From Circinella umbellata (taxonomy: Eukaryota; Mucoromycota; Mucoromycetes; Mucorales; Lichtheimiaceae): a DNA stretch of 64,000 nt. The notes below the pieces were generated by a model. It did no database searches, was not told the origin of the DNA, and saw nothing but the letters and a program-made list of their open reading frames with translations. The stretch covers positions 1-64,000 of the forward strand of contig JAIWNF010000056.1 in NCBI GenBank assembly GCA_025093555.1, in the 5' to 3' direction. A program made the translations under genes and the position numbers. This document shows positions 8,530-21,392 of this stretch, piece after piece; positions within the stretch are counted from its first letter, which is position 1; the number at the start of each line of letters is the position of its first letter.

Positions 8530-9801
8530 ATGCCAAACCAATCTGCACTTGGTACTTTTTCTTTAGATTCCATTCCCCCCACAATGTCGTTAGACAACTC
8601 AAGTACCTCGCTTTCCCATTTCAAAGGAACACGTAAACTTTGTCAGTGGAATGCTTTCCTCCATCTTGTTTTTCAGGACAATGAGGTTGGAAAAGGTAAG
8701 TAGTCTATTTGAGTTTGTTGATTAAAGTATGATCAAATATTGAATTTACTTTTTGTATAGAATGGAGAAGTTTAGTTGATTGTGAGGATGACAACGCGCC
8801 AACTATGGCTGAACTAAGCGCTGCGTTTCACAAGTTTGACGAGGGGAAAAAATTAGAACTTAATGAAACTATAGAGGACTTGTCAAGCATCAGAAAAAAT
8901 CCTTTACCAGCTAACGATTTAAAGAATAGGGAAAGGGTTGCTAAAATGTATAGAAGAGAGATATCTTCTATTTTAACGAGAGCGAAGAGTCATCTGGGAT
9001 GGGACATAGGAGTTCTTTTGGCTTCTGACAACAAGTCTGATTGGGACTACACCGGCCGTATAGCTAACTCAGGTGAGTAAGGGAATGGATCTATAACAGC
9101 TGTGTTCTTTTTGGTACTTATACGCATTATAGAGAAGGCATCCAGAGCCCTAAGAGCACTAGGAGGTGAGCAGGCCTTTTTAGACAAGATGAAAGGTAAT
9201 TAATAAAACAGTATCATAGTTATTACCTGTGAAATAAATGGCATACTAATAGAAAACGTTAATTTATTAGCTGTTGGGACTGTCGATGAAGGTATTGATT
9301 TATGATACATATTTTGTCAACGAAGTCAAAAATAGCACAAAATAGACTGGATGTTAATTGTGTTTTTCTATTGTATCACTAGAGTCGAAACAGCCTGCTT
9401 TAACCCGATCGACAACGACAGTAAAGCACAAGCTGTCAACAACGATTCGACGAATGTATAGTAAGTGTTTTTCTTTGTATAATGTCAATACCATAATATT
9501 GATGTTTAGTTTGACAAGATATATCATTTATATGGAATATTTTTCGGGCTGTATTATTTTGGATTTAGATGAAGCAACTGGACGCAATCTTAAAACATTT
9601 CCATGGTCCAGATTCAAAAGGCATGATTTGATTGAAGATGGATGGAGATATCGCTATGAGGAGGATGGATTTGATATGATTGGTTTTGATTTTGATCACG
9701 ACGTTGCTCGAAATCCGAGTGAGATGGGAACAGTAATGAAAAAACGACTGACATCATCTCTTAATCAAAAGAGGATTAAATTCGCCAAAATTGAAAAATA
9801 A
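8530..9801 (+). CDS. Orphan six-exon protein inside the KDZ-type element
   Basis: Exons 8530-8695, 8761-9072, 9133-9195, 9271-9291 (a 21-base microexon), 9383-9460 and 9569-9801. All introns are GT/AG, and each of the five junctions carries one base and closes. The total is 873 bases, or 290 residues. It starts 113 bp inside the left inverted repeat. The N-terminus is Ser/Thr-rich, then comes HFKGTRKLCQWNAFLHLVFQ. The middle is charged and helical (ERVAKMYRREISSILTRAKSH), and the C-terminal domain has TGRNLKTFPWSRFKRHDLIE followed by an acidic/aromatic patch and a basic tail. RKLCQWNAF...GKEW faintly recalls the first part of an HMG-box-like helical domain, but I would not name it. Its position suggests a transposon passenger or accessory DNA-binding protein. 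It looks intact while the transposase beside it does not. Confidence 0.6.
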
Positions 9802-10213
9802 ATAGTAGTAATAATGGGCAACAAACAATTGATGTTGTCAGAGGAGGATTACATGGAATATCAATTAATTATTATGATATACATTTGGATCTTTTTACCG
9901 GCGTATAGTGATTATAGTGAGGAGACAAATAGAATAATTGTGGAATTTTCATTATACTTCAGGGGGTATTAACTGCTTAAATAGAAATTAATTTAATAAA
10001 TACAAATCTTTTAATTAAAGTTTTAATTAAAGTTATAATCAATGTAATCATACATCTATCTCTTTCAACTTTAATGAAATATCAACTTTTATGGTTTATA
10101 CGTACACATCTAGCCGTATGTCTATATCATTACTATCCTTATATAAATACTGTCTGTTTTCAAAAATATAATGTTCGTAATATTATCATCTCCTTTCTTA
10201 ACAACATCTCATA
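9802..10213. other. Spacer between the passenger gene and the KDZ transposase
   Basis: 412 bp, AT-rich, no open frame. It must hold the 3' end of one transcript and the promoter of the next. A TATAAATA-like run near 10140 lies about 75 bp before the transposase ATG. Confidence 0.4.
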
Positions 10214-13200
10214 ATGTACACGCCAAGTGAAAACAGACGATTAAAGAAAAAGTTCAAACGCTCTCTTCGCAGAGGTGAACGCTACATTGAAGAAGTTTTC
10301 GGATCATATGTCACGAGTAAAGGTCAGATAATTCCACAATCACGCTATGTTTCAGCTAGATCACTTGAAGATGAGAGTTCCCGTTTGGATCGTACTGCTG
10401 GTATATAATAGTTAAAAACTCTTTGATTAATTATGTTTTTGTGTTCAATATATTAACATTTGTTTGCTATATAAATTAAAGTGAATACCTCAAACCAGAG
10501 TCAGAGTAGTAGCTATAGTCAAGAGTATGCTGATGACGATGTCGGTACTGATAGTAATGCAATGGAAGATAATGTCAATAATCATTTTGGCAGATATTCT
10601 TTGAATAGTACTGCAGTTAAAAACTCCAAAGAAGAACATCAAGAAAGGCTAAAGAAGCTCGATGAATCCTGGAGAAGTATTCTTGATGAAATAGTCAAAG
10701 AATATGTGACTAACATTGGCTACCAAGGAAAGCCAAGCTATAGCGAAACAACTTTATTCGGTGATAGTTGCAATTGTCCAACAACTCGAACTAAAGAAGT
10801 GTTATGTATATACTTAACAGGTAAGTCTATTGTTTTTATTGGCTATTATATAAAAAAATATCTTCATAAGTTTCTTATTACCTGCTATTGGACAATGCAT
10901 ATAGGAATACATAATACAAAAGTCAATTTTTGTGATTGTCGAAAGGATGCATTAACACTTGTCCGTCATAATCTCTTTCCTGCTTCACCAAAACTCCCAG
11001 TAACAGCTTTTCATTTTACTTTTCTCGAATTTTTCGCGCTTTTACAAGCTGAGGGTTATTTGGCAGTTCAAGCTTTTGCAGCTGCATCTGCTACTGCACA
11101 CAAATATCAGGTAGATACATTTCAAATAGCATTTAACAGCTAAATAGAATGTCAAAAGAGTTGCTGCAGTTTTATAATAACATTACACATTTATGCTATA
11201 TATTATCCTTTCACACATACACTTTTTATTGATTTATGTGTATACGTACATATAAAAATTTTATATCTGTCAGAATGTCGATCGCATTCGCAAATCACTT
11301 GGGAATGCTTACTATCCATACCTAGAAATGCAAAGAAGAATTACAAGTGAATTGGCTACGGAGTTGGCAGATCCAACTTTAATAAAAGAAGATGGATGTC
11401 CTGCTTGTCCAAAGGTATGTTGATATTCAGAATTGATAGCAGCTTATAATATATCTGGTATCTGTATTATATGTAATGTTGTTATTTATTTATTTTAATT
11501 ATCTGGACATATATACTGCTTAATAGGACAAAATGTTTGTTGCCTTAGATGGTAATATGCAACTTCGACGGCGTAAAGCGAACGAAAAAGATACAGTTAA
11601 AGCAGAACCTAGCCTCTTTTTCGAACCTGAAAAGCTTTTGAATAAGTATGACAATGACAGCTTTAAACCAAATGATAATGACACTACCGAGTGTTTGAGT
11701 GATTTTAAAGCTGCTAGTCAAGCTATTACTTCAAAAAAGCTCGACAAATTCCATGAAACAGGACTATTTGGTTCTGTTTGTGGGCGCCATGATGTATTAC
11801 TTTATTTTGTAACATCTATATGTCCGGAGAAAAGTAAACTACTTTACTTTTATATTACACATTATTTTTAGTTGTGAACTGTTATTTATTAACACTTTTT
11901 TTATAATATACGTATGTATTTCCTCTTTTGCCGTGACTACGTATGAATGGTCTATCTATTTTTTTCATTATAGATTCATGTATCCTCTCTCCGTTCTTGA
12001 TGTTATTCTGCAAAAACATGGTAGCAATATAACAATATTTTATGATATTGCATGTCGTTTTTCAAATGCGATTAAAGTAAGTATGCTACTTATAATATAT
12101 TGAATATGGTATACAACTATGATACTTACATTATGTTTTTGTTAATTATATTACTCTCTTATTAATACGTAGAAAGCATTTGAAGATCGTTATAATTTAG
12201 ACAATGTAAACATGGCAGTTTCTCTTTTTCATTCATTTTCACATAGTATTACCTGTCAAAGCTCGTATCATCCTCGTTTTATAGAAGGCTGTAATATAGG
12301 GCTGTCAGATGGTGAGGGGTGTGAACGGGCATGGTCCTACTTCGGCAATTTCGTGAAAATTACGCGTCAAATGTGTGCTGACAGGCGAATGGCTATTTTG
12401 GTGCATGCAATGCTTCATTATCAAAAAAAGAGAATACTAGGTTTAGGTACATTTGCTATTTAAATAACTCTTTTTTACTGACATAATGATAATATCTCAC
12501 TGTTTATCTATTGTTTGAATAATTATAATAGCAAAAAACATTCAAAGTCGTAAAGAACGTGCTATTGATTTAAAGAAAAAAGCGTGCGATTATCTTATAA
12601 AAAAGAGTTCAGAATACGTGTATATACAAGAGCTTAGTACAGAGAGCAGTACTGTACATCCTGCTTGGTGGTGGATTGATGGTGATGTTCCAGAAGATAA
12701 TTTTCTTCATAAATGGAAAGAATTCAAAAACAGATAACAAAAAAGAAGGATAATTTTGTTAGTAACGAGGATGAATATGGTAATTATACGTATTCTCGGT
12801 TTTTGTTGAACAATGGTATTAATTATTTGATTGGTTATTTTAATAGACTTTCTCCATTTTCATTCTATGAATCCTTCAGCAAAAATGAATTATTATAAAG
12901 AGTTAAAAGTCATGTACAACTTATTGTATGTGTATTGATATATGAAGAAAAGATATTTATGTTGTGTAGTACATGGTAGTTTAATGATAGTAGTAATTGC
13001 AGTTCACGCATATACTAATTAAGAAAACTATATTGTTTATGTTTGTATAGAGCAAGGGAAGAAGAAATAAACAGTAAACTAGAGAGTTCAGAGGCTGATA
13101 GTAATGCGGGTCTTACTGCTGGTGAAAAAGGTATTAAGATACCAGCAAATGTATCAATGAAATACTAGTACTATATTAATCAAATGTAATTATATTTATA

Positions 13201-14226
13201 TGATAATATACACAATATATAGAGCAATTGGTATTGGAACGAGCAGATCTAATCAGAAAGCGGACAATTGCAGTAGAAATTGTAGAACGACGAGAGCGTG
13301 CTTATCATATTGACCCTCAGTATCGCTGGATTCCAAACTCTGTTGAGTTTAGTATAATGGAAAATAAATGTGCAGCCACACAACAGAAGACGCTTTTTCT
13401 GGCTTAAAAGTACTCGTAATCTCACGGGCTATGATGAACGAACAGTTACGTGGGCGTGCAGGAAAACTAGGTGTGTTATTATTAGGCATAGAGTAGCATA
13501 TGTTTGATTATGTTGACAATTGCGCGTTAATACTAATATAACTGTAAAGGGGAGCATGTGAGTACCAAAGTAAAAAAGTCTATTGTTAAGATAGGTAAAG
13601 ATGCAAAAAAGTATCTTGAATCATATAACAAAGCTTCCCGGGTATTACGTGAATCTGAAATAACCTGGGAGGAAATTTGCAATCCTGCTGCTCCGTTTTG
13701 GGAAAGGACCATTATGCAGAAAGAGTTTGATATTCTTCGTGAAATTATGAACAAACGACGTGCAGAAGAAGAATTACAATTGGCGGAGGTAAAAATAACT
13801 TTCTTTTTCTTATTTATTTTGAAGATAACGCTTGTTATTAACGTTATTACCATTAGGGACGAGTTGGTAAGGTTGAATAATTACGCCACCGAGTCGATGT
13901 CGAGCATTAGAATTTAGCTATCATACAAGAGAGCCGCGGTAATGGTTGGCGGTCAGCTCTTGTTTGATTATCTGATAAAAGCGGAAACTCTTGTGGTCTT
14001 TCGGTTAATATGAAGGTTGGGTCAGAGTGCGCTCAGCCGATATAGTAGCTCTTGAGTCACCAGATGTCACTATATCATCTGCAGAAAATGACACAAATAT
14101 TACATTTGAAGATGAATATGACGAAGAAGAACATTTCGTAATGGGGTATGAAGAATGGGAGAATAATTTGATAGAGTCTGATAGTGATGAAGAGGATGTA
14201 AGTGATGATAATCGTAGCATTAATTA
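10214..14226 (+). pseudogene. KDZ (Kyakuja-Dileera-Zisupton) family transposase, multi-exon, apparently decayed
   Basis: Exons 10214-10400, 10482-10820, 10905-11110 and 11274-11414 close in phase. A fifth starts at 11527. Hallmarks in order: a basic N-terminus; a CxC cluster (CNCPTTRTKEV, NFCDCRKD) with LVRHNLFPASPKLPVTAF; GCPACPK; KMFVALDGNMQLRRRK (catalytic Asp strand); HETGLFGSVCGRHD; YPLSVLDVIL; FYDIACRF; FHSFSHSITCQSSYHPRF; and GLSDGEGCERAWSYFG with the acidic DGEGCE motif. Further coding pieces run to about 14226 (KEQLVLERADLIRKR type, HIDPQYRWIPN, YLESYNKASRVLRESEITWE, acidic tail). Problems: the 11834 donor and 11974 acceptor phases disagree, a stop falls near 12737 with the frame continuing one base off, and another shift lies near 13364-13400. 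I therefore call it decayed, although unusual introns could rescue some breaks. Confidence 0.75.
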
Positions 14227-15894
14227 GATGCTTATTATAATCGTCGCTTTATATTTTGTTTTTCGAATCTGCCTTTAATTCTTCTTCCTAAAAATAGTAA
14301 CTTATTATTATTTTATTACTATACACATCAGGTAACTACTGTCTTTTTTAATTATGGTCTATTACTTTTATTATCCATGCATTTTTATCTTCTTTTTTTT
14401 CTTATTCTCACATAATTACACCCTGTTCTTTTAATACAAAAGCACAACAATATGTATATTCTCTGTATTGTTTTTAGGACCAATTCACTCGCCTTTGTAT
14501 CTTTTACTGCAATATATCGCTCTCCTCTTACATCAATATATGTTTCCATTTTTAATTTATGTAGTATCATCCTTTCTCATTGTTATTATTTCTATTATGT
14601 TAAAACATCGTTTATTCTCTTATTTATATCTTTCTTGTTCAAACAACGATATTTTTCTTATAATATATTACTATCAAACTACTTATACAACAATAATTCA
14701 TTTGCAAATTTAAATATATCACGTTTTACTCTTCGAACTTTTGTTACAGCAATGATGGTACAGCTGGGGTTTTTTAAGCTTGTCATTTATATTTAAACTA
14801 CACCATTACTTTACTTATTATACTATCTTCAAGATGAAAAGTTTATTTTGTTTCATTTTTTGGTTACTGTACATAGTTACTTTATATAGCTTTTTATTAT
14901 TTCTTTGGAGTGAAATCAGATCAGATGAGTGTTTCGCAAGAATGACTTTTAAAAGATACCAAATATACCAGTTGTTTTATAATCGTTGAGCTAATGTGTG
15001 TATGTTTTTACTGGATAAATGTAAACTCTAGAGTATGTTGTATCATTATTTATTGTATTCTGATACTTATCATTAAACACCTCACTCTTTCTATTATTTG
15101 TATAAGTTAACTACAGCGTACATCTCTCGATATATATGATGCTATTTTTATTTCTTGCTAGTAAGCACCATCGTATGGATTCACTTACAGTGAAAATAAA
15201 CTTTAACAATATAGGTGTCAGTATTACGTATCAATGATTTGTATGCATTGATGTCTATTGAACATGGATTGAGTTCATGGTACGTAGTGTTGAAATAACG
15301 CCCATTTTTATACAAACCATATAGGTAATAAAGCTTGAACTTCTGCATTGCTATTATACTACTATACTTAAAATCATGTAAAACAAATAGTTACATAGGT
15401 TAATAATAATAATAAGCTCATTTCCACTAACGTAAAAGGAGAGAAATAAGAGACACATTTTCATATATATTTAACTACTATAGATTCAATATCTCACAAG
15501 TTACAAGTCGCTACGTATAAGTAAATCTTGATTATTTGCATTCTATATTTGAGAACTCAATAATACATATAGTACTATGTTTGGTTGAGAGTAATTGATA
15601 GTTCTATTTATACTAATAAGTATTTAAATTAAACATGAATCAATGAACACATGTTTCATACAAAATAACTAAAATCAAAACTTTGTTGTAAGTGTTGATT
15701 AATATCATATATATATAAATTTAAACACATCTTTTTGATAACACATTATTGAACTCACTATTAACCAAAATGTGCGAGATTATAATATAGTATTATCTAG
15801 AAGCAGCATGACACGATTAAATTGATTGGATCTATAAGGGAGTGCCACGTGTACATGCATATCGAGAGATTATGCAAAACGGAACTGGTAAGCT
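14227..15894. other. AT-rich 3' region of the KDZ-type element
   Basis: Short hydrophobic open frames here (such as those around 14452-14989) are poly-pyrimidine AT-rich artefacts with no codon bias or domain. I see no further gene before the right inverted repeat. Confidence 0.5.
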
Positions 15895-15991
15895 CCCAGC
15901 GCTGCAGCGTGACGCTGCGAGGGATTCAAAGCCAACGCTGGGACAATTATAAAGGGGATTAGTTAAACAAAATAGGAAAATTTTTCGGGGG
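15895..15991 (-). repeat. Right 97-bp inverted repeat
   Basis: Reverse complement of 8320-8416 with about ten differences. The outer end is a run of five G (15987-15991) matching the C-run that opens the left copy. Confidence 0.85.
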
Positions 15992-17404
15992 CCAAAGGTC
16001 GTTACTTCTATTACTAAAAATGGAGAAGTACCGAAAAATTATGGCACCCAAAAAAAAGTTATAAAAGACGCTCATTTTTTCCCTCTTTTTCCCTCTTTTT
16101 TTTTTCTTTTCCTTGCTTCGGCCCGGCTTCATGCCCAGGCAATTAGTTGCAATCAGCTTTTTACCTTTAAAAGTTCAGGGTGAACTACACTCATGAAGTG
16201 CTCTCTGGTTAAGGAATGGGCCAGATTGAGTAAAATAGCTTCGGTTATTTTATTTGATTTGGTCACCTCCTTAATTTGGAAAGTATGTTGAGTGTACGAT
16301 CCTATGGACATTTTAATGTAAAATACTGTTAGCAATCTAATTGCCTGGGCTGAAGTGCGTTAGGATGATCGGAGTATCAGCTAGTTACTTAGTTAACACA
16401 ATATAATAAATAAATGAATAATAATTTTTTTTTTGCGTATGACGATGAGTTGAATTCTTTTTTAATTTTAATTTTTTGCTGGTATAATAATGCGCGTGAC
16501 ATTATAAAAACACGCGTTTGAATTTTTTTTTGCCATGCATTCATTTCCTCCATTTTCTTTTCTTTTCACGAAATGCCATTTGTTCGAACTAAATATAAAA
16601 ATATTATAGATCCCATTATGTGAATTCGTGGTAGAATTTAAATATTTCCAGTTTTTTTATTAAACTTCTAAATGTTTCAACAAGTCTCAGGCAAAAAAAA
16701 TATACTTGCCGTTGGTGAGTGTTAGTAAAATGAGTGAACCATTTTTTTTTATTGTTTCCAAGATATTTTTTTGAAGGTCTTATAATCCACAAATAATCTT
16801 ACATTTTATTCTATGGTCAATGACGATATTATAATTCATAGAGTAATAATAGTATGTAACTTACCATTCTAATATTTAACGAAAATAGTTTACTCTTTTA
16901 TTTTTTACGTATATTTTGCTGACTGCGTAATTATATCCAGATAACTATTATAATATTTTATAGTTATTAAAGAATCTCATGAACATATCTAATATCCAAT
17001 CTTGGTTTCACATAGCAATAATGATTAAAAAGAGATTCTTTACATGATCATTCTTCATAATAACATATTAATTCAAATATGGCAATAAATTACTTTAAAA
17101 AGGCAATTTGTTTAAAGATGGACAATTTTCATTTCGTTTGAAACATGAATATGATTTATTGAGATATATATATAATAGACAATACATGATACTGATGAAT
17201 GATGGGAATATGATATAATGATAATAGTATAATAGTTAATAAAAATACAAGTAAATGATAGTGAATGATGCTTTTTATCATGAGAAAAATGGTATATAAC
17301 AATTAAGAATGAAATAATGACTAAAAAGGAATATTACTTTTTTTTCTTGGGTAGAGTATAAAAATAGGGAGTATAATAAGAGTATATAAGTTTGGCTATT
17401 ATTA

Positions 17405-17531
17405 TTAAGCACCTGTATTAGTTGGATCGATGCCTTGAGTATAAGTTGCTCGACCACCCATTGGATCAATAAATTGACGAACATTACTATTTCTCACCGG
17501 ATCTTTGAGAAATTTAGAAGACGCGATAGGT
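17405..17531 (-). CDS. Possible last exon of a small unidentified protein
   Basis: Minus-strand frame reading KFLKDPVRNSNVRQFIDP, then GGRATYTQGIDPTNTGA and a stop at 17405-17407. It is preceded by a plausible acceptor (AAAATAG at 17532-17533). The composition, Gly/Pro/Asp-rich with few Leu/Phe, is unlike chance AT-rich frames, so I think it is coding. I could not link it to an upstream exon with matching phase. No family recognised. Confidence 0.3.
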
Positions 17532-19938
17532 CTATTTTATTTTGTTCACGCTTAGTTACTTTCTTTGATGAAGAGTTAATCTCACTCTTAATTTTCTTGT
17601 TGGATCGTGTGAATGGAAACATTATTATTTTTTGAATGGGTTGAAAAAGTATAGCTTTCGTTGTTTTGAGACAAAAGATGAATATAAAGACTGTACGTAA
17701 ACACGTGAAGAAATGAATATTTGTCGTGGAAGTTGCTTGTTTATATAATTTTTTTGAACAACTTCTTTTCAAGTTTTTGATCTAGTTTACACAATAACAG
17801 AAGTTTTTTAAATTGGTCACTTTTTTCTTTGTACCCAGCACATTCTTTCTATGATATTTTCCATATAAGATAAAAAAAAGACACGTGAGTGTAAATTATA
17901 TTCCACTATCAAAAGAGCTTTTTCTAACTCTTGTTACAATTTCCTTTCTTAAAAAAAAGAATATATCAGTTCATTAAACCTCGATCTTTATAATTTTTAC
18001 CACAGGTTAAAGTTGTCGCTCACATTATCCATCTACAAAGATGATATAATTACGACTGTCTCATCCACCAATTTATCCATAATGTCCATTATCCGCAAAA
18101 ATACACCCCATCAAAAGTGCCATGAGGACTTTTTTTTTATTATTATTCAAACTAGCAAGTGAAAATGAGTAGTAGTGGGTTTAACAGTTGCTATTCATAA
18201 ATGTGATTGTATCAGTATGTGTAACAGTCCGTATACTGAACAATAAGATGACGATATATTTGCATAAAAATAAAAAGATGTAGCTCCATTGTTCTTTAAA
18301 AATTATTATCTTGTAAAATATAACTTTATGAACCCGTCCCCATGTTATTCACAAGTTCTTTTCGGCTCAATACGTACCCCATCCTATTCAGCACGAGAAT
18401 TTTGAACGATTTGGTATTCTTACGTTCAGATATGTTAGTCTGAAAAGATTTGATAAAGTCCTTTCTTCATCCTTGTAAGAAGAGTCACGTATGCATTTTC
18501 CCAAATGCTGTCTTCTTGGTCGATTATATATTTGTTGAAGTAAGTTACGACTTTTTCCATGGATAAAAGAAATAGCTATAGATATAAAGATATAGATATA
18601 AAGATGTGAGTAAATCGACTAATACGTACTATTTGAATTTGTGCTTCCTTATATACTCAATTCTAACATGTATGCAGCATGAAATGCTCTGTTTAATCAT
18701 ATTTGTAATTATCCATAATTGTGATGTGATTATACTTATACCACTGCAAAAAAAAAAAAAAAAAAAAACCAATACATGCAAAATAACAGCAATGTATACA
18801 AAAGAAGCGAAGTTATGGTAATGATTTATTATTCAAAAAATATTTTAAATGTTACGTATTCAATTAATTTCTTGGTTCAATTTTGCTAATATTACTCATT
18901 TCTAGATGGCTACGTAGATATGATTTAGAGCTAGGCTATTTAAGTTGGGCTGCACCATAAGAAAATAATCTTATATTACTTCAGGTTTGTGATAAAAAAA
19001 ACTTCGACTACGAGAAAAAATAAAAAAAGAGAAAAAACGTTTTGTTTCAGCTTTTTGACTATCCCTTTTTTTTCTTTTATAAGATCATCCTGTATCGCTT
19101 CACTTGACCACGTGAGCCCCTAGACTTCGGTCCGGTTCGTTTGGAGGTAGAAGTCGCAAGGGGTTCTTCTCTCTCTCTCTTGGAATCCCAAAAGACGCTT
19201 CCCATATGGTGTAGCAGGTATGTTCAAAGCTATATATTAAGAACTTATTTTTTTTACTCACTCTTAAACCCTTTTTTTTGTGTCGTAGCAAAAGTTATTT
19301 TTGCTAATAAAGTTTTCTTTTTTTTTTATATAAATACAGAGGGTCCCCGTTAATTTCATATCCGTTCACAAAGAATGAAGGAAAGGTAAAACTAACAGAA
19401 GAAAATTTTCACATCCCCCTTAATTTCACTTTCACAGCACTTAGCGGCATTGAATCCTTAACGGGTCTTATGTAATCCAAAAAAAAAAAATTATGTGATA
19501 AATATAAGGATTGTAATTAATTAGTATACAGGATGGCTTACTTTTTTTATTACCCCATTTGCATGTTTTTTATGAAAAGTTTATTCAATGTTTATTCTCT
19601 TCTTGTTTTCTCGTTTCAAGTCTTTGCATATAGTACTAATATCAGTGCCTTAAACAGCTTGAATTCATTTTTAGCTTATCATGCTAGCGATCGGTTTGTC
19701 ATGGTTCGTGGGCTAAGTTTTTTTTCTCTCAGTCAGAATACTATACCGTTCAGCTGTCAAGCCAACGTTAGATTCGGTTACTGTTATTTTGTTTTGGTAT
19801 ACGTATACCCTGAGCTGTACACGTTTTTAAATAAATTTGTTCATTTTAAGACATTGGGAAAAGCTACATAAAGTAGAAATATTTAAAAAAAAAACAATTA
19901 TGACCATGTCCCATCAATCGAAAGTAGCGGATTTTTTT

Positions 19939-20076
19939 TTACTGCAATACATAGTTGTTTACGGTATAAAATAATAGAGAAATAAAAACAAGTGTAACGT
20001 ACATTGCTGGTGCAGTGTAGTTATTAGGAGCTTGTGCCAGTGCTTTACAAGACATGAATGTGACCAAGGCGACCAT
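19939..20076 (-). CDS. Possible small secreted peptide (45 residues)
   Basis: The minus-strand ATG at 20076 opens a 45-codon frame. It begins with a hydrophobic stretch (MVALVTFMSCKALAQAP) that ends like a signal-peptidase site (A-x-A before QAP), then NNYTAPAM. A GTACGT after residue 24 could be a splice donor to an exon I cannot place. Read through, the frame ends at 19939. Weak evidence only. Confidence 0.2.
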   Translation of the reverse strand: MVALVTFMSCKALAQAPNNYTAPAMYVTLVFISLLFYTVNNYVLQ

Positions 20077-21392
20077 AGCAAATAAATATTTAAACAGGAC
20101 GACCGAATAATTGATTGAATTGTTAAAAAGTTTTATGATGCTATCGAATCAATGATGAAAACAAAAAGAAAAAAAAATTGTTGATTATTTCTAACCAGCA
20201 GTTGTATAGTTATAATAAAATAGCATATGTAAAAATGATATGTGTATCTTTCTACAGTGGATTATATATGCAGCGTTAAATCTTTTATAAAGGGAATGTG
20301 TTTTTTTCTTGGAACATAACAATAGATCTAGTCCAGGGGTAGCAATTAGTCAAGTTCTAACTATTATTAACAATGACAGTGGTAAAGGAGAATAATATAT
20401 AGTGAACAAAGTCATCGTTATATAATGGCTATCCATATACAACAGTATAATTTTTTTAGATCGTTGAAACATTAATTTATTACTAACATGGCATTTACGT
20501 AAAAGCATTTAAAATAGTATTCTTTGTATATACCTGTTTTCTGGTTTGAAAAAATATATTCAGAGAATAGCATTTCAGACACTAAATACACTTGTATATT
20601 TGCTGTTAATTTGATAAGTTTTATACTTACGTAAACAATAAAATTAGTACCAACGTTATGTCTTTTATATTTATTATTTGTCAGCAAGTCACCGTCAGAT
20701 CACACAATACGTAGTAGTTAAAGTGTAAGTTAGCAAAAATAAAATAAAATATAAAAATAACATGCGAGCACATATAAAATAAAGATACGTAGCACAATTC
20801 AATTCATTTTTATTTAGATTACCAGCTGATACACTATTGTTTAAATCATGAAATATGGTTTAACTTTCGTTGGCTATTATTCTGTACGTGGTTCTAACTT
20901 TAAGCTGTAAATAAGCTTACCTAATTAATATATATATACAACTTATGATACTAGCAAAATTAAAAAGAAAGTAAACAAAAGAGTTTGCAACCGCTGCTAT
21001 AAATATAACATTATCATGACAGCATAATCCAGACTTTCTCTTGTCAACAAAGATTATTGTGATGTAATCTATTCTCGGTTATATATGTGGTTTTGGTGTG
21101 AGTGCTGCCATGCTTCTTAATAATTACTACAACAGCACTTGATGTTTGTTATAAATATACATTACTACATATTACTACAAATAAAGTAAAACATTAGATT
21201 TTTGAGTGAGATAAAACCACATATATACTCAGAACAAAATCGTTTGATAAGTGATCCAATTATTATTACAGTTCCGATAATATGGTTCAAGTGCAGTCAT
21301 TAGATTCTTTACTTTGGTCCAAAAGTTCACGGGACATTGATCAAGTCTTCTCAAATTCCCACTACTTATTAAAAGCCGAATATGTAAACAGC

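Larger units (their letters stand above)
8320..15991. mobile_element. Candidate 7.7-kb KDZ-type DNA transposon bounded by 97-bp inverted repeats
   Basis: Two 97-bp sequences in opposite orientation, 8320-8416 and 15895-15991, match at roughly nine in ten positions, and the matching stops sharply on both sides of each. They are GC-rich islands in AT-rich DNA. Between them lie a phase-closed six-exon gene (8530-9801) and a KDZ-type transposase gene (10214 to about 14226), both plus strand. A large transposon with terminal repeats, a transposase and a passenger gene explains the layout. No convincing target-site duplication flanks the repeats (Zisupton-type elements usually make 8 bp), so the exact ends remain unproven. 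The transposase has frame breaks, so this copy is probably no longer autonomous. Confidence 0.55.

Noticed and set aside
14452..14989. Three overlapping plus-strand frames of 69-114 codons
   Set aside because: Phe/Leu/Ile/Tyr-rich translations of AT-rich DNA, with no start context, splice logic or domain.
8312..15999. 8-bp target duplication for the KDZ-type element
   Set aside because: Bases flanking the outer edges (CACCTCATA versus CCAAAGGTC) do not match, so no duplication is claimed.
19090..19220. GC-richer patch considered as a tRNA or other RNA gene
   Set aside because: No acceptor stem, T-arm or intact A/B boxes could be paired on either strand.
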